DNA of 7,412 bases, taken from the NCBI GenBank assembly GCA_934216185.1, contig CAKQBM010000090.1, positions 1-7,412 on the forward strand. The letters run 5' to 3'. This document shows, in pieces, positions 1 to 6,358 of this stretch; position 1 is the first letter of the stretch; every line of letters begins with the position of its first letter. Position numbers and translations under genes: made by a program. This DNA comes from an uncultured Streptococcus sp. (GTDB taxonomy: Bacteria > Bacillota > Bacilli > Lactobacillales > Streptococcaceae). The notes under the pieces were generated by a model. That model did not search any database, had not been told where the DNA came from, and saw only the letters and a list, made by a program, of their open reading frames with translations.

Positions 1-56
1 ATACAGACACCATCAATGGCATCATAGAAGGGAGTATCCGCCATGACAAGAACTGA
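1..56 (+). CDS. PadR-family transcriptional regulator, C-terminal tail (partial)
   Basis: The third forward frame is open from the window edge and ends at TGA 54-56. It gives the tail TDTINGIIEGSIRHDKN, which resembles the C-terminal end of small streptococcal PadR-like winged-helix repressors; I recognise it by resemblance only. It overlaps the start of the following DUF1700 gene by 14 bases, which implies translational coupling. The order PadR, DUF1700, DUF4097 is a common Firmicutes operon in which the PadR protein is usually thought to repress its own operon in response to envelope stress. Only 17 residues are visible, so the family call rests mainly on context. Another frame here also stays open across the start of the next gene but reads as low-quality peptide. 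Confidence 0.6.
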   Translation, partial: TDTINGIIEGSIRHDKN

Positions 57-636
57 ATACCTGACTCAGCTAGAACTCTATCTCAAGAAACTACCTGAAG
101 CTGATCGCATCGAAGCCATGGACTATTTCAGGGAACTCTTTGACGATGCTGGAGTCGAAGAAGAGGAAGAACTCATTGCTAGTTTGGGAACTCCCAAAGA
201 AGCGGCCCACGAAGTTCTCTCTAATCTTCTCGATAAAAAAATCAATGAGGCACCCGCTCAAAAGAATAACCGACAAATTTTGCATGTCGCCTTGTTAGCT
301 CTCCTTGCAGCACCCATCGGTATTCCTCTGGGAATCGCCATCCTCGTGTCCCTGTTCGCAATCCTTGTGGTAGCCTTGACTGTCATTCTAGCTTTCTTTG
401 CGGTTTCCATACTTGGTATCATCGGCGGATTCCTATTTTTAGTTGAAAGTTTCACTGTCTTAGCCCAAGCTAAATCAGCCTTTATCTTGATTTTTGGTTC
501 TGGTTTACTGGCTATCGGTGCTTCTTCACTAGTCTTACTAGGTATTTCCTATGTAGCCCGCTTCTTCGGTCTACTCATTGTTCGCCTGGTGCAATTTGTT
601 CTTAAAAAAGGAAAGAGAGGTGACCAGCATGCGTAA
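43..636 (+). CDS. DUF1700 / HAAS-domain multi-pass membrane protein
   Basis: This 197-residue protein has two parts. Residues 1-70 form the soluble HAAS (helical, PadR-associated) domain. It shows the typical signature of a basic helix start, then MDYFRELFDDAG (26-37), an acidic patch EEEEEL (39-44), and LGTPKEAA (48-55). Residues about 80-185 are very hydrophobic and form roughly four membrane segments, followed by a basic tail KKGKRGDQHA. The family is known as the partner of PadR regulators and probably couples membrane or envelope state to the operon, but no biochemical activity is established. The start at 43 is supported by AAGGGAG at 27-33. The gene overlaps both the PadR tail upstream and the DUF4097 gene downstream (8 bases), so translation of all three is probably coupled. 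Confidence 0.88.
   Translation: MTRTEYLTQLELYLKKLPEADRIEAMDYFRELFDDAGVEEEEELIASLGTPKEAAHEVLSNLLDKKINEAPAQKNNRQILHVALLALLAAPIGIPLGIAILVSLFAILVVALTVILAFFAVSILGIIGGFLFLVESFTVLAQAKSAFILIFGSGLLAIGASSLVLLGISYVARFFGLLIVRLVQFVLKKGKRGDQHA
615..620 (+). promoter_or_regulatory. Ribosome binding site deciding the DUF4097 start
   Basis: GAGAGG ends 8 bases before ATG 629. This favours 629 over the in-frame upstream ATG at 578, which lies well inside the preceding gene and has no good Shine-Dalgarno site. Confidence 0.7.
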
Positions 637-1540
637 ATTGACAAAAGGATTTCTCATTTTTGGTGTGGTGACTACTGTTATCGGCTTTATCCTGCTCTTT
701 GTAGGAATCCAATCTGACGGGATTAAGAGTCTGCTTGCCATGTCCAAGGAGCCTGTCTATGATAGTCGGATGGAAGAGATGACCTTTGGCAAGGAAGTCG
801 AAAACCTAGAAATCACGCTCCACCAACACGCGCTGACCATCACAGACTCTTTCGATGATCAAATCCACATTTCTTACCATCCATCTATTTCTGCTAACCA
901 TGGTCTTATCACAAGTCAGAACGATAAAACCCTGAGCCTCACTGATAAGAAACTGTCTGAAACTCCATTTCTCTCTTCTGGAATTGGCGGGATTCTCCAT
1001 ATCGCAAGTAGCTACTCTCGTCGTTTTGAAGAAGTTATTCTCCAATTGCCAAAAGGGAGAAGTCTAAAAGGGATCAACGTGTCAGCCAATCGTGGACAAA
1101 CCACCATCATAAATGCTAGCCTTGAAAATGCGACCCTCAATACAAACAGCTATCTCCTCCGAATTGAAGGAAGTCGTATCAAAAACAGTAAACTCACAAC
1201 CCCTAATATCATTAATATCTTTGATACAGACCTTACAGATAGTCAGCTAGAGTCAACAGAACATCACTTCCACGCTGAAAATATTAAAGTATATGGTAAA
1301 GTAGAACTATCTTCTAAAAATGCGCTCAGTATCATGCTAACTCAAAAAGAAAGCCAAGAAATTAACTTAGACCTCTCGAGTCACCATGGTCCTATTTATC
1401 AGTTATCGAGAGATGAGAGTCAACGCCACCCCAACGAATTAAGCAACCCTTACAAAACTGAAAAGACCGATGTAAAAGGTCAACTCATAGCTAAGGCTGA
1501 TGATTATATTAGTCTTGAGACTACAGCCAACAGACCTTAA
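629..1540 (+). CDS. DUF4097-family membrane-anchored beta-strand protein
   Basis: The protein is 303 residues when started at ATG 629. It begins with a basic N-terminus (MRKLTKG) and one hydrophobic segment at about residues 8-29, acting as a signal anchor. A large extracytoplasmic part follows. From about residue 55 it has short alternating strands (for example NLEITLHQHALTI) and a repetitive right-handed-solenoid-like stretch of ASLENATL / SRIKNSKL / TDLTDSQL units at about 163-207, typical of the DUF4097/DUF4098 putative adhesin fold. No catalytic motif is seen. It overlaps the DUF1700 gene by 8 bases and belongs to the same operon. Such proteins are usually found with PadR/HAAS or LiaF-like envelope-sensing systems. 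A sensor or scaffold role at the membrane surface is inferred from that context only. Confidence 0.8.
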   Translation: MRKLTKGFLIFGVVTTVIGFILLFVGIQSDGIKSLLAMSKEPVYDSRMEEMTFGKEVENLEITLHQHALTITDSFDDQIHISYHPSISANHGLITSQNDKTLSLTDKKLSETPFLSSGIGGILHIASSYSRRFEEVILQLPKGRSLKGINVSANRGQTTIINASLENATLNTNSYLLRIEGSRIKNSKLTTPNIINIFDTDLTDSQLESTEHHFHAENIKVYGKVELSSKNALSIMLTQKESQEINLDLSSHHGPIYQLSRDESQRHPNELSNPYKTEKTDVKGQLIAKADDYISLETTANRP

Positions 1541-1597
1541 CAAACCTATTTATATCGACCAAAATGACGTATATACAACTAAAAAGGAGGTTCTACC

Positions 1598-2662
1598 ATG
1601 AAACAAGAATGGTTTGAAAGTAATGATTTTGTAAAAACAACAAGCAAGAACAAGCCTGAAGAACAACCCAAAAATCTTGCAGACAAGGCTGAAGAAACGA
1701 TAGCCGATCTCGATACACCAATTGAAAAAAATACTCAAGTAGAGGAGGAAGTCTCTCAAGCTGAAGTCGAACTTGAAAGCCAGCAAGAAGAGAAAATTGA
1801 AACGCCTGAAGACAGTGAATCGAGAACAGAAATAGAAGAAAAGAAAGCATTAGATTCTACTGAAGAAGAGCAAGACCTTTCTAAAGAAACAGAAAAAGTC
1901 ACTATAGCTGAAGAGAGTCAAGAAGCACTTCCTCAGCAAAAACCAACCACCAAAGAGCCCCTTCTTATCAGTCAATCCCTAGAAAGTCCTTACATCCCCG
2001 ACCAAGCTCCAAAATCTGCGGATAAATGGAAAGAGCAAGCGCTTGATTTTTGGTCTTGGCTAGTGGAAGCGATCAAATCTCCTACAAGCAAGCTTGAAAC
2101 AAGTAGCACACACAGTTACACAGCCTTTCTCTTGCTCATTCTGTTTTCTGCATCTTCCTTTTTCTTTAGTATCTACCACATCAAACATGCTTACTATGGA
2201 CGTATAGCAACTATGCATAATCACTTCCCTGAACAATTTGCTTCATTAAATCTCTTTTCGATTATCTCTATCCTAGTAGCAACAACACTCTTCTTCTTTT
2301 CATTCCTCTTGGGTAGTTTCGTTGTGAGACGATTTATCCACCATGAAAAAGACTGGACGCTAGAAAAGGTTGTCCAACAATATAGTCAACTCTTGGCAAT
2401 TCCAATCTTCCTCACTGCTATTGCTAGTTTCTTCGCCTTCTTTGACAGCCTGCGATTTACGGCTCTCTTGTGTGTGATTAGCATTGGAATCATTCTGCTT
2501 GCTAGTCTCCATATCATTACGAGACCTAGTCAATCAAGTGAAGCCGACTCCTTCTATCAATTATTCTTGTCTGTCCTTGTGAACGGAGTCATCATCCTCC
2601 TCTTCTTTGTGGCTGAAGTGGCACTGATTGGAGATTATCTTCGTATCTTGGCCTTTCTTTAA
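1598..2662 (+). CDS. Acidic-linker, five-helix membrane protein (DUF6574-like)
   Basis: This 354-residue protein has a very strong ribosome site (AAGGAGGT, 1584-1591, 6 bases before ATG). Residues about 20-115 are a low-complexity, Glu/Gln/Ser/Thr-rich, strongly acidic and probably disordered segment. It is followed by an amphipathic WKEQALDFWSWLVEAIKSP stretch (144-162) and then about five membrane segments at roughly 174-194, 219-243, 264-283, 287-306 and 320-342. This matches streptococcal membrane proteins of unknown function that I associate with DUF6574; that family name is from memory and uncertain. It follows the DUF4097 gene by 57 bases with no clear promoter between them, so it is probably the last gene of the PadR operon. 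No catalytic residues are evident. The acidic N-terminus is probably cytoplasmic. Confidence 0.75.
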   Translation: MKQEWFESNDFVKTTSKNKPEEQPKNLADKAEETIADLDTPIEKNTQVEEEVSQAEVELESQQEEKIETPEDSESRTEIEEKKALDSTEEEQDLSKETEKVTIAEESQEALPQQKPTTKEPLLISQSLESPYIPDQAPKSADKWKEQALDFWSWLVEAIKSPTSKLETSSTHSYTAFLLLILFSASSFFFSIYHIKHAYYGRIATMHNHFPEQFASLNLFSIISILVATTLFFFSFLLGSFVVRRFIHHEKDWTLEKVVQQYSQLLAIPIFLTAIASFFAFFDSLRFTALLCVISIGIILLASLHIITRPSQSSEADSFYQLFLSVLVNGVIILLFFVAEVALIGDYLRILAFL

Positions 2663-2668
2663 ACTTTA

Positions 2669-2695
2669 ATCCTGCCATTCATGGCAGGATTTTTT
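2669..2695 (+). terminator. Rho-independent terminator of the PadR operon
   Basis: ATCCTGCCAT (2669-2678) and ATGGCAGGAT (2681-2690) are perfect inverted repeats around TC; the working loop is larger. A T-run at 2690-2695 follows. It starts 6 bases after the stop at 2662. On the minus strand no T-run follows the hairpin, so it serves the plus strand. Confidence 0.93.
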
Positions 2696-2702
2696 ATATG
2701 CT

Positions 2703-2727
2703 AAAAAGCAAGTCGATTGACCTGCTT
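2703..2727 (-). terminator. Rho-independent terminator of the DUF4299 gene
   Basis: Read on the minus strand, AAGCAGGTC and GACTTGCTT form a 9-bp stem with one G-U pair and an AATC loop, followed by a T-run (2703-2707). It lies just after the DUF4299 stop (2733), so the two convergent operons each have their own terminator in a 70-base gap. Confidence 0.8.
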
Positions 2728-2732
2728 CTGAT

Positions 2733-3593
2733 TTACTCTTCTTGTGCTAATGTTTTAAAATCTTTTTCTAATATGGGGTGTATTTCTAATTGATTGGCGT
2801 CTAGTTGGTGGTAAAATTCTGACGGTAGTACCTCAAGGAATTTTGCATAGCCCAAGCGGGCAATGGCTTCATAGTCTTCTGGTTTAGAGCCATCTCCTGT
2901 AATTTGAACCAAGTCAATCTCCCACTGAACTTCCTTATCCACCAATTGCTCAATATAGGCTGCAGGAACAAACGGTTCTCTCGGTAACACTGTCTTGACT
3001 CCTTGAGCTAGATGGTAAACGCCATGCACTTGCCCTTCTCCATCCTGACAGAAGGAAACTCTTGCAAAGTAGGCATCTGTCTCTTGAACCGCACGCACAC
3101 GAGCTTCAAACTGAGCTAAGCCGTCTTCCTCTAAAAAGCTTTTCAAGTCCTCATGACTAAAGAAAACAGGATTAAAAATTCCTTGGCAAATCGTAAAGCG
3201 GGCTACAGTGTCTGCCATATGGGCTTGAATATTTGCTTGGAAATAAGCTTCAAAATCAAAACCATCTAATCCTTCAATCTCAGTTCCTGTATAAGCAAGC
3301 AGGGCATCTAAAAATGCTTTGATAATCTCCCAGTCTGTCTTTGTGAGTAGGTCAGGAAGATCGACACGATAAGCCTTTGGACCATCATCATAACTAACTT
3401 TAAAGAGAAATTGTGATTGCCCTACTATCGCACACTCGATATACTCGAGACGGTTAAAAGGCTGACGGAGATAGACGGCATCATAGCTATGTGACTCCAA
3501 ACCATCTACCAAAGCCAAGATGGACTTGGCAGTCAAAATTTCCTGTTCTCCTAAAATGCTCTGTTTATTTGGAATAAAAAATGTTTTCGTCAT
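2733..3593 (-). CDS. DUF4299 family protein
   Basis: This 286-residue soluble, acidic protein has no signal peptide and no membrane segment, so it is probably cytoplasmic. I recognise it as the streptococcal DUF4299 family by its N-terminus MTKTFFIPNK and its full-length resemblance. The family has no known function and no catalytic motif can be seen. The start is supported by AAAGGAG (3601-3607 on the minus strand), 7 bases before ATG. The gene is a single transcription unit with its own promoter and terminator. A cre operator sits between the -10 and the ribosome site, so expression is probably repressed by CcpA when preferred sugars are available. A role in carbon or energy metabolism would fit but is only inference. 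Confidence 0.85.
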   Translation of the reverse strand: MTKTFFIPNKQSILGEQEILTAKSILALVDGLESHSYDAVYLRQPFNRLEYIECAIVGQSQFLFKVSYDDGPKAYRVDLPDLLTKTDWEIIKAFLDALLAYTGTEIEGLDGFDFEAYFQANIQAHMADTVARFTICQGIFNPVFFSHEDLKSFLEEDGLAQFEARVRAVQETDAYFARVSFCQDGEGQVHGVYHLAQGVKTVLPREPFVPAAYIEQLVDKEVQWEIDLVQITGDGSKPEDYEAIARLGYAKFLEVLPSEFYHQLDANQLEIHPILEKDFKTLAQEE

Positions 3594-3606
3594 AACTGGA
3601 CTCCTT

Positions 3607-3622
3607 TTGAAATCGTTTACAT
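3607..3622. promoter_or_regulatory. Catabolite-responsive element (cre), CcpA operator
   Basis: TTGAAATCGTTTACAT matches the degenerate cre consensus WTGNAANCGNWNNCWW at every defined position. On the minus strand TGTAAACGATTTCA matches the stricter TGWAARCGYTWWCA at all but one position. It lies just downstream of the -10 of the DUF4299 promoter, over the expected transcription start, a placement that is normally repressive. Confidence 0.75.
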
Positions 3623-3624
3623 AT

Positions 3625-3655
3625 AGTATACCCTATTTTCCTGAAAGATACAGAA
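3625..3655 (-). promoter_or_regulatory. Promoter of the DUF4299 gene
   Basis: A good -10 TATACT lies at 3630-3625 on the minus strand, about 32 bases before the start codon. No strong -35 is present at 17 bp; TCTGTA or TTTCTG are weak candidates 18-20 bp upstream. Confidence 0.6.
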
Positions 3656-3685
3656 ACAAACTTTAGATTTTTGAGTAAAAAGCAT

Positions 3686-3711
3686 AGAAAAACAGCCCCT
3701 GAGGACTGTTT
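3686..3711 (-). terminator. Rho-independent terminator of trhO
   Basis: Minus strand AAACAGTCC, loop TCAG, GGGCTGTTT forms a 9-bp stem with one G-U pair, followed by a T-run (3692-3688). It begins 5 bases after the trhO stop codon. Confidence 0.87.
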
Positions 3712-3715
3712 GATC

Positions 3716-4702
3716 TTATACTGTAGCTGCTTGATCCAAGCTTTCACCGATAGCGGCTAGGCGCTCGATCACTTCTGCTTGTGTCAATTCATTTTCTGAG
3801 ACATAGCGGTTACGTGGGTGAACACGGCACTCGTGTGAGCATCCACGAAGGTACTTGTCTTCATTTTCTTCTGATGTCAAGATACGACGGTTACAGAATG
3901 GATTTCCACAGTTGACATAACGTTCACATGGTGTTCCATCAAACCAGTCTTTTCCTACGATAGTTGGGTTGACATGGTTGACATCAACGGCGATACGCTC
4001 GTCAAAGACATACATTTTTCCATCCCAAAGCTCACCTTGGACTTCTGGGTCTTTACCGTAAGTTGCGATTCCTCCGTGCAATTGGCCGACATCTTTGTAG
4101 CCTTCACGGACCATCCAACCTGAGAATTTCTCACAGCGAACTCCACCTGTACAGTAAACCACGACACGCTTGTCCATGAATTTTTCCTTGTTGTCACGGA
4201 CCCATTGTGGCAACTCACGGAAGTTGCGGATGTCTGGGCGGATAGCTCCACGGAAATGTCCTAGGTCGTACTCGTAATCGTTACGTGTGTCAAGAACCAC
4301 TGTGTCTTCGTCAAGAAGGGCTTCTTTAAACTCTTTTGGAGACAAGTAAGCACCTGTTGTTTCAAGTGGGTTGATGTCATTGTCAAAGTCGTTATCTTCC
4401 AAACCAAGGTGGACAATCTCTTTCTTGTAACGAACAAACATCTTCTTGAAGGCTTGTTCATTTTCTTCGTCAATCTTGAACCAGAGGTCTTCCATGCCTG
4501 GGAGGCTGTGAACGTAGTCCATGTATTTTTGAGTTGTTTCATAGTCACCTGAAACCGTTCCGTTAATTCCCTCGTCAGCGACTAGGATACGACCCTTAAG
4601 GCCGATTGATTTACAGAAAGCCAAGTGGTCTGCAGCAAATTGCTCTGCATTTTCAATTGGAGTATAAAGGTAGTAAAGTAAGACACGAATATCTTTTGCC
4701 AT
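3716..4702 (-). CDS. trhO: tRNA uridine(34) hydroxylase, rhodanese-type (UPF0176)
   Basis: This 328-residue protein is full length for the family. TrhO proteins make 5-hydroxyuridine at position 34 of tRNAs, the first step toward methoxyuridine (mo5U) in Firmicutes, and act in the cytoplasm. The N-terminal domain (about 1-95) has the family signature [15 protein letters not shown] (38-52). The rhodanese domain (about 120-220) carries [16 protein letters not shown] and the active loop CTGGVRC, with Cys184 and Cys190. A cysteine-rich C-terminal region follows (Cys259, 265, 270, 288, 292, in [12 protein letters not shown] and GCSHEC), which probably binds metal. The frame is open upstream to ATG 4747, but 4702 ([11 protein letters not shown]) is preferred. 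It gives the usual family length, and the upstream ATG lies at the expected transcript 5' end without a ribosome site. The ribosome site for 4702 is weak (AAGAGAA). Confidence 0.95.
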   Translation of the reverse strand: MAKDIRVLLYYLYTPIENAEQFAADHLAFCKSIGLKGRILVADEGINGTVSGDYETTQKYMDYVHSLPGMEDLWFKIDEENEQAFKKMFVRYKKEIVHLGLEDNDFDNDINPLETTGAYLSPKEFKEALLDEDTVVLDTRNDYEYDLGHFRGAIRPDIRNFRELPQWVRDNKEKFMDKRVVVYCTGGVRCEKFSGWMVREGYKDVGQLHGGIATYGKDPEVQGELWDGKMYVFDERIAVDVNHVNPTIVGKDWFDGTPCERYVNCGNPFCNRRILTSEENEDKYLRGCSHECRVHPRNRYVSENELTQAEVIERLAAIGESLDQAATV

Positions 4703-4758
4703 AAGATTTGTTCTCTTTTCTATTCTTAAATTTTCAGAATTTTTCATCTAACTATACT

Positions 4759-4787
4759 AGTATACCTGCTTGAGAAAACGAATGCAA
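4759..4787 (-). promoter_or_regulatory. Promoter of trhO
   Basis: Minus-strand -35 TTGCAT (4787-4782), a 17-bp spacer and -10 TATACT (4764-4759). The predicted start near 4751 gives a leader of about 50 bases to ATG 4702 and rules against the ATG at 4747. Confidence 0.65.
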
Positions 4788-4811
4788 TTTATTTGACTGG
4801 AAATTGTAGAA

Positions 4812-4825
4812 AGGGACATATCCCT
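4812..4825 (-). terminator. Weak hairpin after the immunity gene
   Basis: AGGGA, loop TATG, TCCCT (minus strand) forms only a 5-bp stem, followed by TTCTACAATTT rather than a clean T-run. It is the only terminator-like structure between the bacteriocin operon and trhO, so some readthrough into trhO is possible. Confidence 0.35.
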
Positions 4826-4830
4826 GCAAT

Positions 4831-5133
4831 TCAATAACCATAGCGAATAGCAGACAATTCTCTCAATTTTTTGATCTGCTCAGCTTGACTTTTTGACAAA
4901 GTCAGCTTATTGTCAATCAACACACGTGAGATGTCAACATTCATTTGGCTTAGAATAAATGGAGTAGAGGTCCCATCGTCCTTTAATCGTCTTTTATAAC
5001 TCACTAACTGATTTTTCAAGGGAGCAAGTTGAGGCGTATCCTTTATATCTTCCAATAGATGATTTATGATCGTCATGGCTTCACGACGTCTTTCGCTTCC
5101 TCCAGCAAACCATTTTAATGGTGTCATACTCAT
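4831..5133 (-). CDS. Bacteriocin immunity protein, enterocin A immunity (EntA_Immun) type
   Basis: This 100-residue soluble protein without a signal peptide is the usual size for class II bacteriocin immunity proteins, which fold as a four-helix bundle in the cytoplasm and protect the producer. Predicted helices cover about 13-31, 35-51, 57-75 and 80-97. The sequence is basic with motifs common in the streptococcal family (GGSERRREAM, LLEDIKDTPQL, SQMNVDISR). The ribosome site AGGAG (5142-5138) lies 4 bases before ATG 5133; the in-frame ATG at 5127 is an alternative with 10 bases spacing. It is the third gene of the operon beginning with the 63-residue peptide and follows the CPBP gene by 54 bases. 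Which bacteriocin it protects against is not shown; the 63-residue peptide is the obvious guess. Confidence 0.85.
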   Translation of the reverse strand: MSMTPLKWFAGGSERRREAMTIINHLLEDIKDTPQLAPLKNQLVSYKRRLKDDGTSTPFILSQMNVDISRVLIDNKLTLSKSQAEQIKKLRELSAIRYGY

Positions 5134-5187
5134 TTTTCTCCTGAAATATTTGAAAAAACTATAATTCCTAACTCGTCTGTCAGTATT

Positions 5188-5877
5188 TTACCCAAACACC
5201 CTGTGTAAAAAAGTCAGCAAAAATGGTAATGTTGCGAAAATATTATTGATCACATGCACCGCATAGGAAGGATAAATGCTCTTGGTATAGCGGGTCAAAC
5301 TAGCAAAGATGATGCCAGATGTTGCAAAGACGAAGATATCTAACAAACTAGGCAGGCTTGAAAAATGAGGAAGAGCAAATAAAATTGACGGAAGAAGCAA
5401 ATCAAGGCCAAATCGCGAATGTTTAAAGAAGGCATGTTGCAGTAATCCTCTATAGATTAGCTCTTCCATAAGTGGAGTCAGAAAGAACAAAGTTATATAG
5501 ATACCTAGCTCAGCAAAGTTGGTCCCACTATAACCGATCAATACGGCCCAGCCTTCAGCAGTTGACTGAACATGTTTAGCTGTCTGAACGTTAAAAGAGA
5601 TCTGGAGCACTACCACTAATACTGTCAAAATTGAATACCAAAGCCATTTTTTTCTTGGAATGTGAAAGAGATAACCATGACCTGTCTTAACCAGAATCCA
5701 AATCATGACTCCGCTAAATAGCAAACTCAAGAGATTTTGAATCCAGACGAAATTGCCAATCTGGGAAGAAAATTGCCAATAATTTTGAACAATAAGCGTC
5801 AGCTTAGCAAGTCCAAATACGAAAAACAGGTAAGAGAAGACTGCACTTATTTTGAGTAGAAGCTGATACTTTTTCAT
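5188..5877 (-). CDS. CPBP-family intramembrane glutamic protease (Abi/CAAX type)
   Basis: This 229-residue protein has about seven membrane segments. All conserved CPBP motifs are present in order: EExxxR at Glu138-Glu139-Arg143 (EELIYR), FxxxH at Phe167-His171 (FALPH), and HxxxN at His208-Asn212 (HVINN). The protein is therefore probably an active membrane protease. Such genes are frequent in Streptococcus and Lactobacillus bacteriocin loci (for example blp/pnc and pln), where some contribute to self-immunity. The ribosome site AGGAAG (5890-5885) lies 7 bases before ATG 5877. The gene sits between the 63-residue peptide gene (60-base gap) and the EntA-type immunity gene, with no promoter or terminator seen in either gap, so all three are probably co-transcribed. 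An immunity role is most likely; the substrate is unknown. Confidence 0.9.
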   Translation of the reverse strand: MKKYQLLLKISAVFSYLFFVFGLAKLTLIVQNYWQFSSQIGNFVWIQNLLSLLFSGVMIWILVKTGHGYLFHIPRKKWLWYSILTVLVVVLQISFNVQTAKHVQSTAEGWAVLIGYSGTNFAELGIYITLFFLTPLMEELIYRGLLQHAFFKHSRFGLDLLLPSILFALPHFSSLPSLLDIFVFATSGIIFASLTRYTKSIYPSYAVHVINNIFATLPFLLTFLHRVFG

Positions 5878-5937
5878 AGAAATTCTTCCTCATTTCTTAT
5901 ATTTCAGCCTATATTCCACATAAATGAAAAACTGCTC

Positions 5938-6129
5938 CTAATAACCAAGGTCACGATAACCACGCGGACAGTACCCACTTACTGGAAAAGGACCTGAATT
6001 TTTTAATATAGAAGGGCAAGAACCAAATGGACTTCCCTGATAAGCATACCCTCTATAAATATCAGATACATCTCCACCCTCTATATGATCAAGCATTTCA
6101 GTATCCATAATTTCAAATTGTTCCATCAT
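5938..6129 (-). CDS. Double-glycine leader peptide, putative novel bacteriocin (63 aa)
   Basis: The first 19 residues, MMEQFEIMDTEMLDHIEGG, are a canonical C39-processed leader, with Leu at -7, Ile at -4 and GG at -2/-1. Cleavage would release a 44-residue peptide beginning DVSDIYRGYAYQG. The mature part has Cys38 and Cys54 (numbered in the precursor; 15 residues lie between them, so a disulfide is possible), 6 Tyr, 7 Gly and 5 Pro, and a net charge near +1. It contains RGY twice and PF...CP twice. It lacks a hydrophobic helix, a YGNGV class IIa box and the GxxxG motif of two-peptide bacteriocins. The ribosome site AAAAGGA (6144-6138) lies 8 bases before ATG 6129; ATG 6126 is possible. It is the first gene after a BlpR/ComE-type promoter. 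I do not recognise the mature peptide. It could be a bacteriocin or, less likely, a signal peptide. Confidence 0.82.
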   Translation of the reverse strand: MMEQFEIMDTEMLDHIEGGDVSDIYRGYAYQGSPFGSCPSILKNSGPFPVSGYCPRGYRDLGY

Positions 6130-6151
6130 TTTTGTATCCTTTTTATTTTTA

Positions 6152-6173
6152 ATTTTTGTCCTGTTGCAACCTT
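6152..6173 (-). repeat. Shared early-leader element, copy 1 (with GTTGCAAC palindrome)
   Basis: This 22-bp element is identical at 21 of 22 positions to 7005-7026. It contains the perfect 8-bp palindrome GTTGCAAC (6163-6170), 12 bp after the -10 of the 63-residue peptide promoter, at about +7 to +14 of the transcript. It ends in GACAAAAAT on the minus strand, before an A-rich stretch and the ribosome site. Confidence 0.85.
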
Positions 6174-6182
6174 TTCACTGTT

Positions 6183-6248
6183 AGTATAGCACTATTTTTT
6201 TATTCTTTCATCAAAATATTTAATTGGCATCAAAACATCTTGAATTGT
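6183..6248 (-). promoter_or_regulatory. BlpR/ComE-type regulated promoter of the 63-aa peptide operon
   Basis: On the minus strand, direct repeats ACAATTCAAG (6248-6239) and CCAATTAAAT (6227-6218) have a 21-bp period and 7 of 10 matches. The extended -10 TGC-TATACT is at 6191-6183, with the right repeat starting 39 bp before it. No good -35 exists, as expected for an activator-dependent promoter. The repeats match the ComE/BlpR half-site pattern aCAnTTcaG. The site begins 11 bases after the terminator of the upstream operon. Confidence 0.75.
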
Positions 6249-6258
6249 TAAAAAATTT

Positions 6259-6286
6259 AAAAAGCAAGCATGAAAAACATACTTGC
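6259..6286 (-). terminator. Rho-independent terminator of the 77-aa peptide operon
   Basis: Minus strand GCAAGTATG, loop TTTTT, CATGCTTGC gives a 9-bp stem with one wobble pair, followed by a T-run (6263-6259) and a further A/T-rich tail. It lies about 70 bases after the stop of the membrane protein gene and separates the two bacteriocin operons. Confidence 0.87.
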
Positions 6287-6358
6287 CCTAAGGGAACTTG
6301 ACAAAATGAAATCTAGAAACAAAAAGATAATAAATGTAACAGACAACTGAAATTATTC

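Noticed and set aside
578..628. Earlier ATG (578) for the DUF4097 protein
   Set aside because: It lies within the DUF1700 gene, has no good ribosome site, and would put a non-signal peptide before the clear MRKLTKG signal anchor.
1550..1850. Two overlapping minus-strand open frames opposite the acidic N-terminus of the membrane protein
   Set aside because: The Glu/Gln/Lys-rich plus-strand codons make stop codons rare on the opposite strand; the translations are Phe/Leu/Cys-rich noise without ribosome sites.
3565..3747. Minus-strand open frame crossing the DUF4299 promoter
   Set aside because: It spans the trhO terminator, the DUF4299 promoter and the cre site, and has no ribosome site or recognisable content.
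3955..4548. Two minus-strand open frames (3955-4251 and 4261-4548) inside trhO
   Set aside because: They are +1 shadows of the well-supported TrhO protein, with no ribosome site and no recognisable domain.
4703..4747. N-terminal extension of trhO to ATG 4747
   Set aside because: It falls at the predicted transcript start, lacks a ribosome site, and makes the protein longer than the usual 328 residues.
4773..4786. Possible cre site in the trhO promoter spacer
   Set aside because: AGAAAACGAATGCA lacks the leading T of the consensus and departs from it at a second position; too weak to claim.
6209..6235. CATCAAAA occurs twice with a 19-bp period upstream of the 63-aa peptide promoter
   Set aside because: It is interleaved with the 21-bp repeat pair, is not found at the other two promoters, and does not fit a helical-turn spacing; probably chance in A/T-rich DNA.
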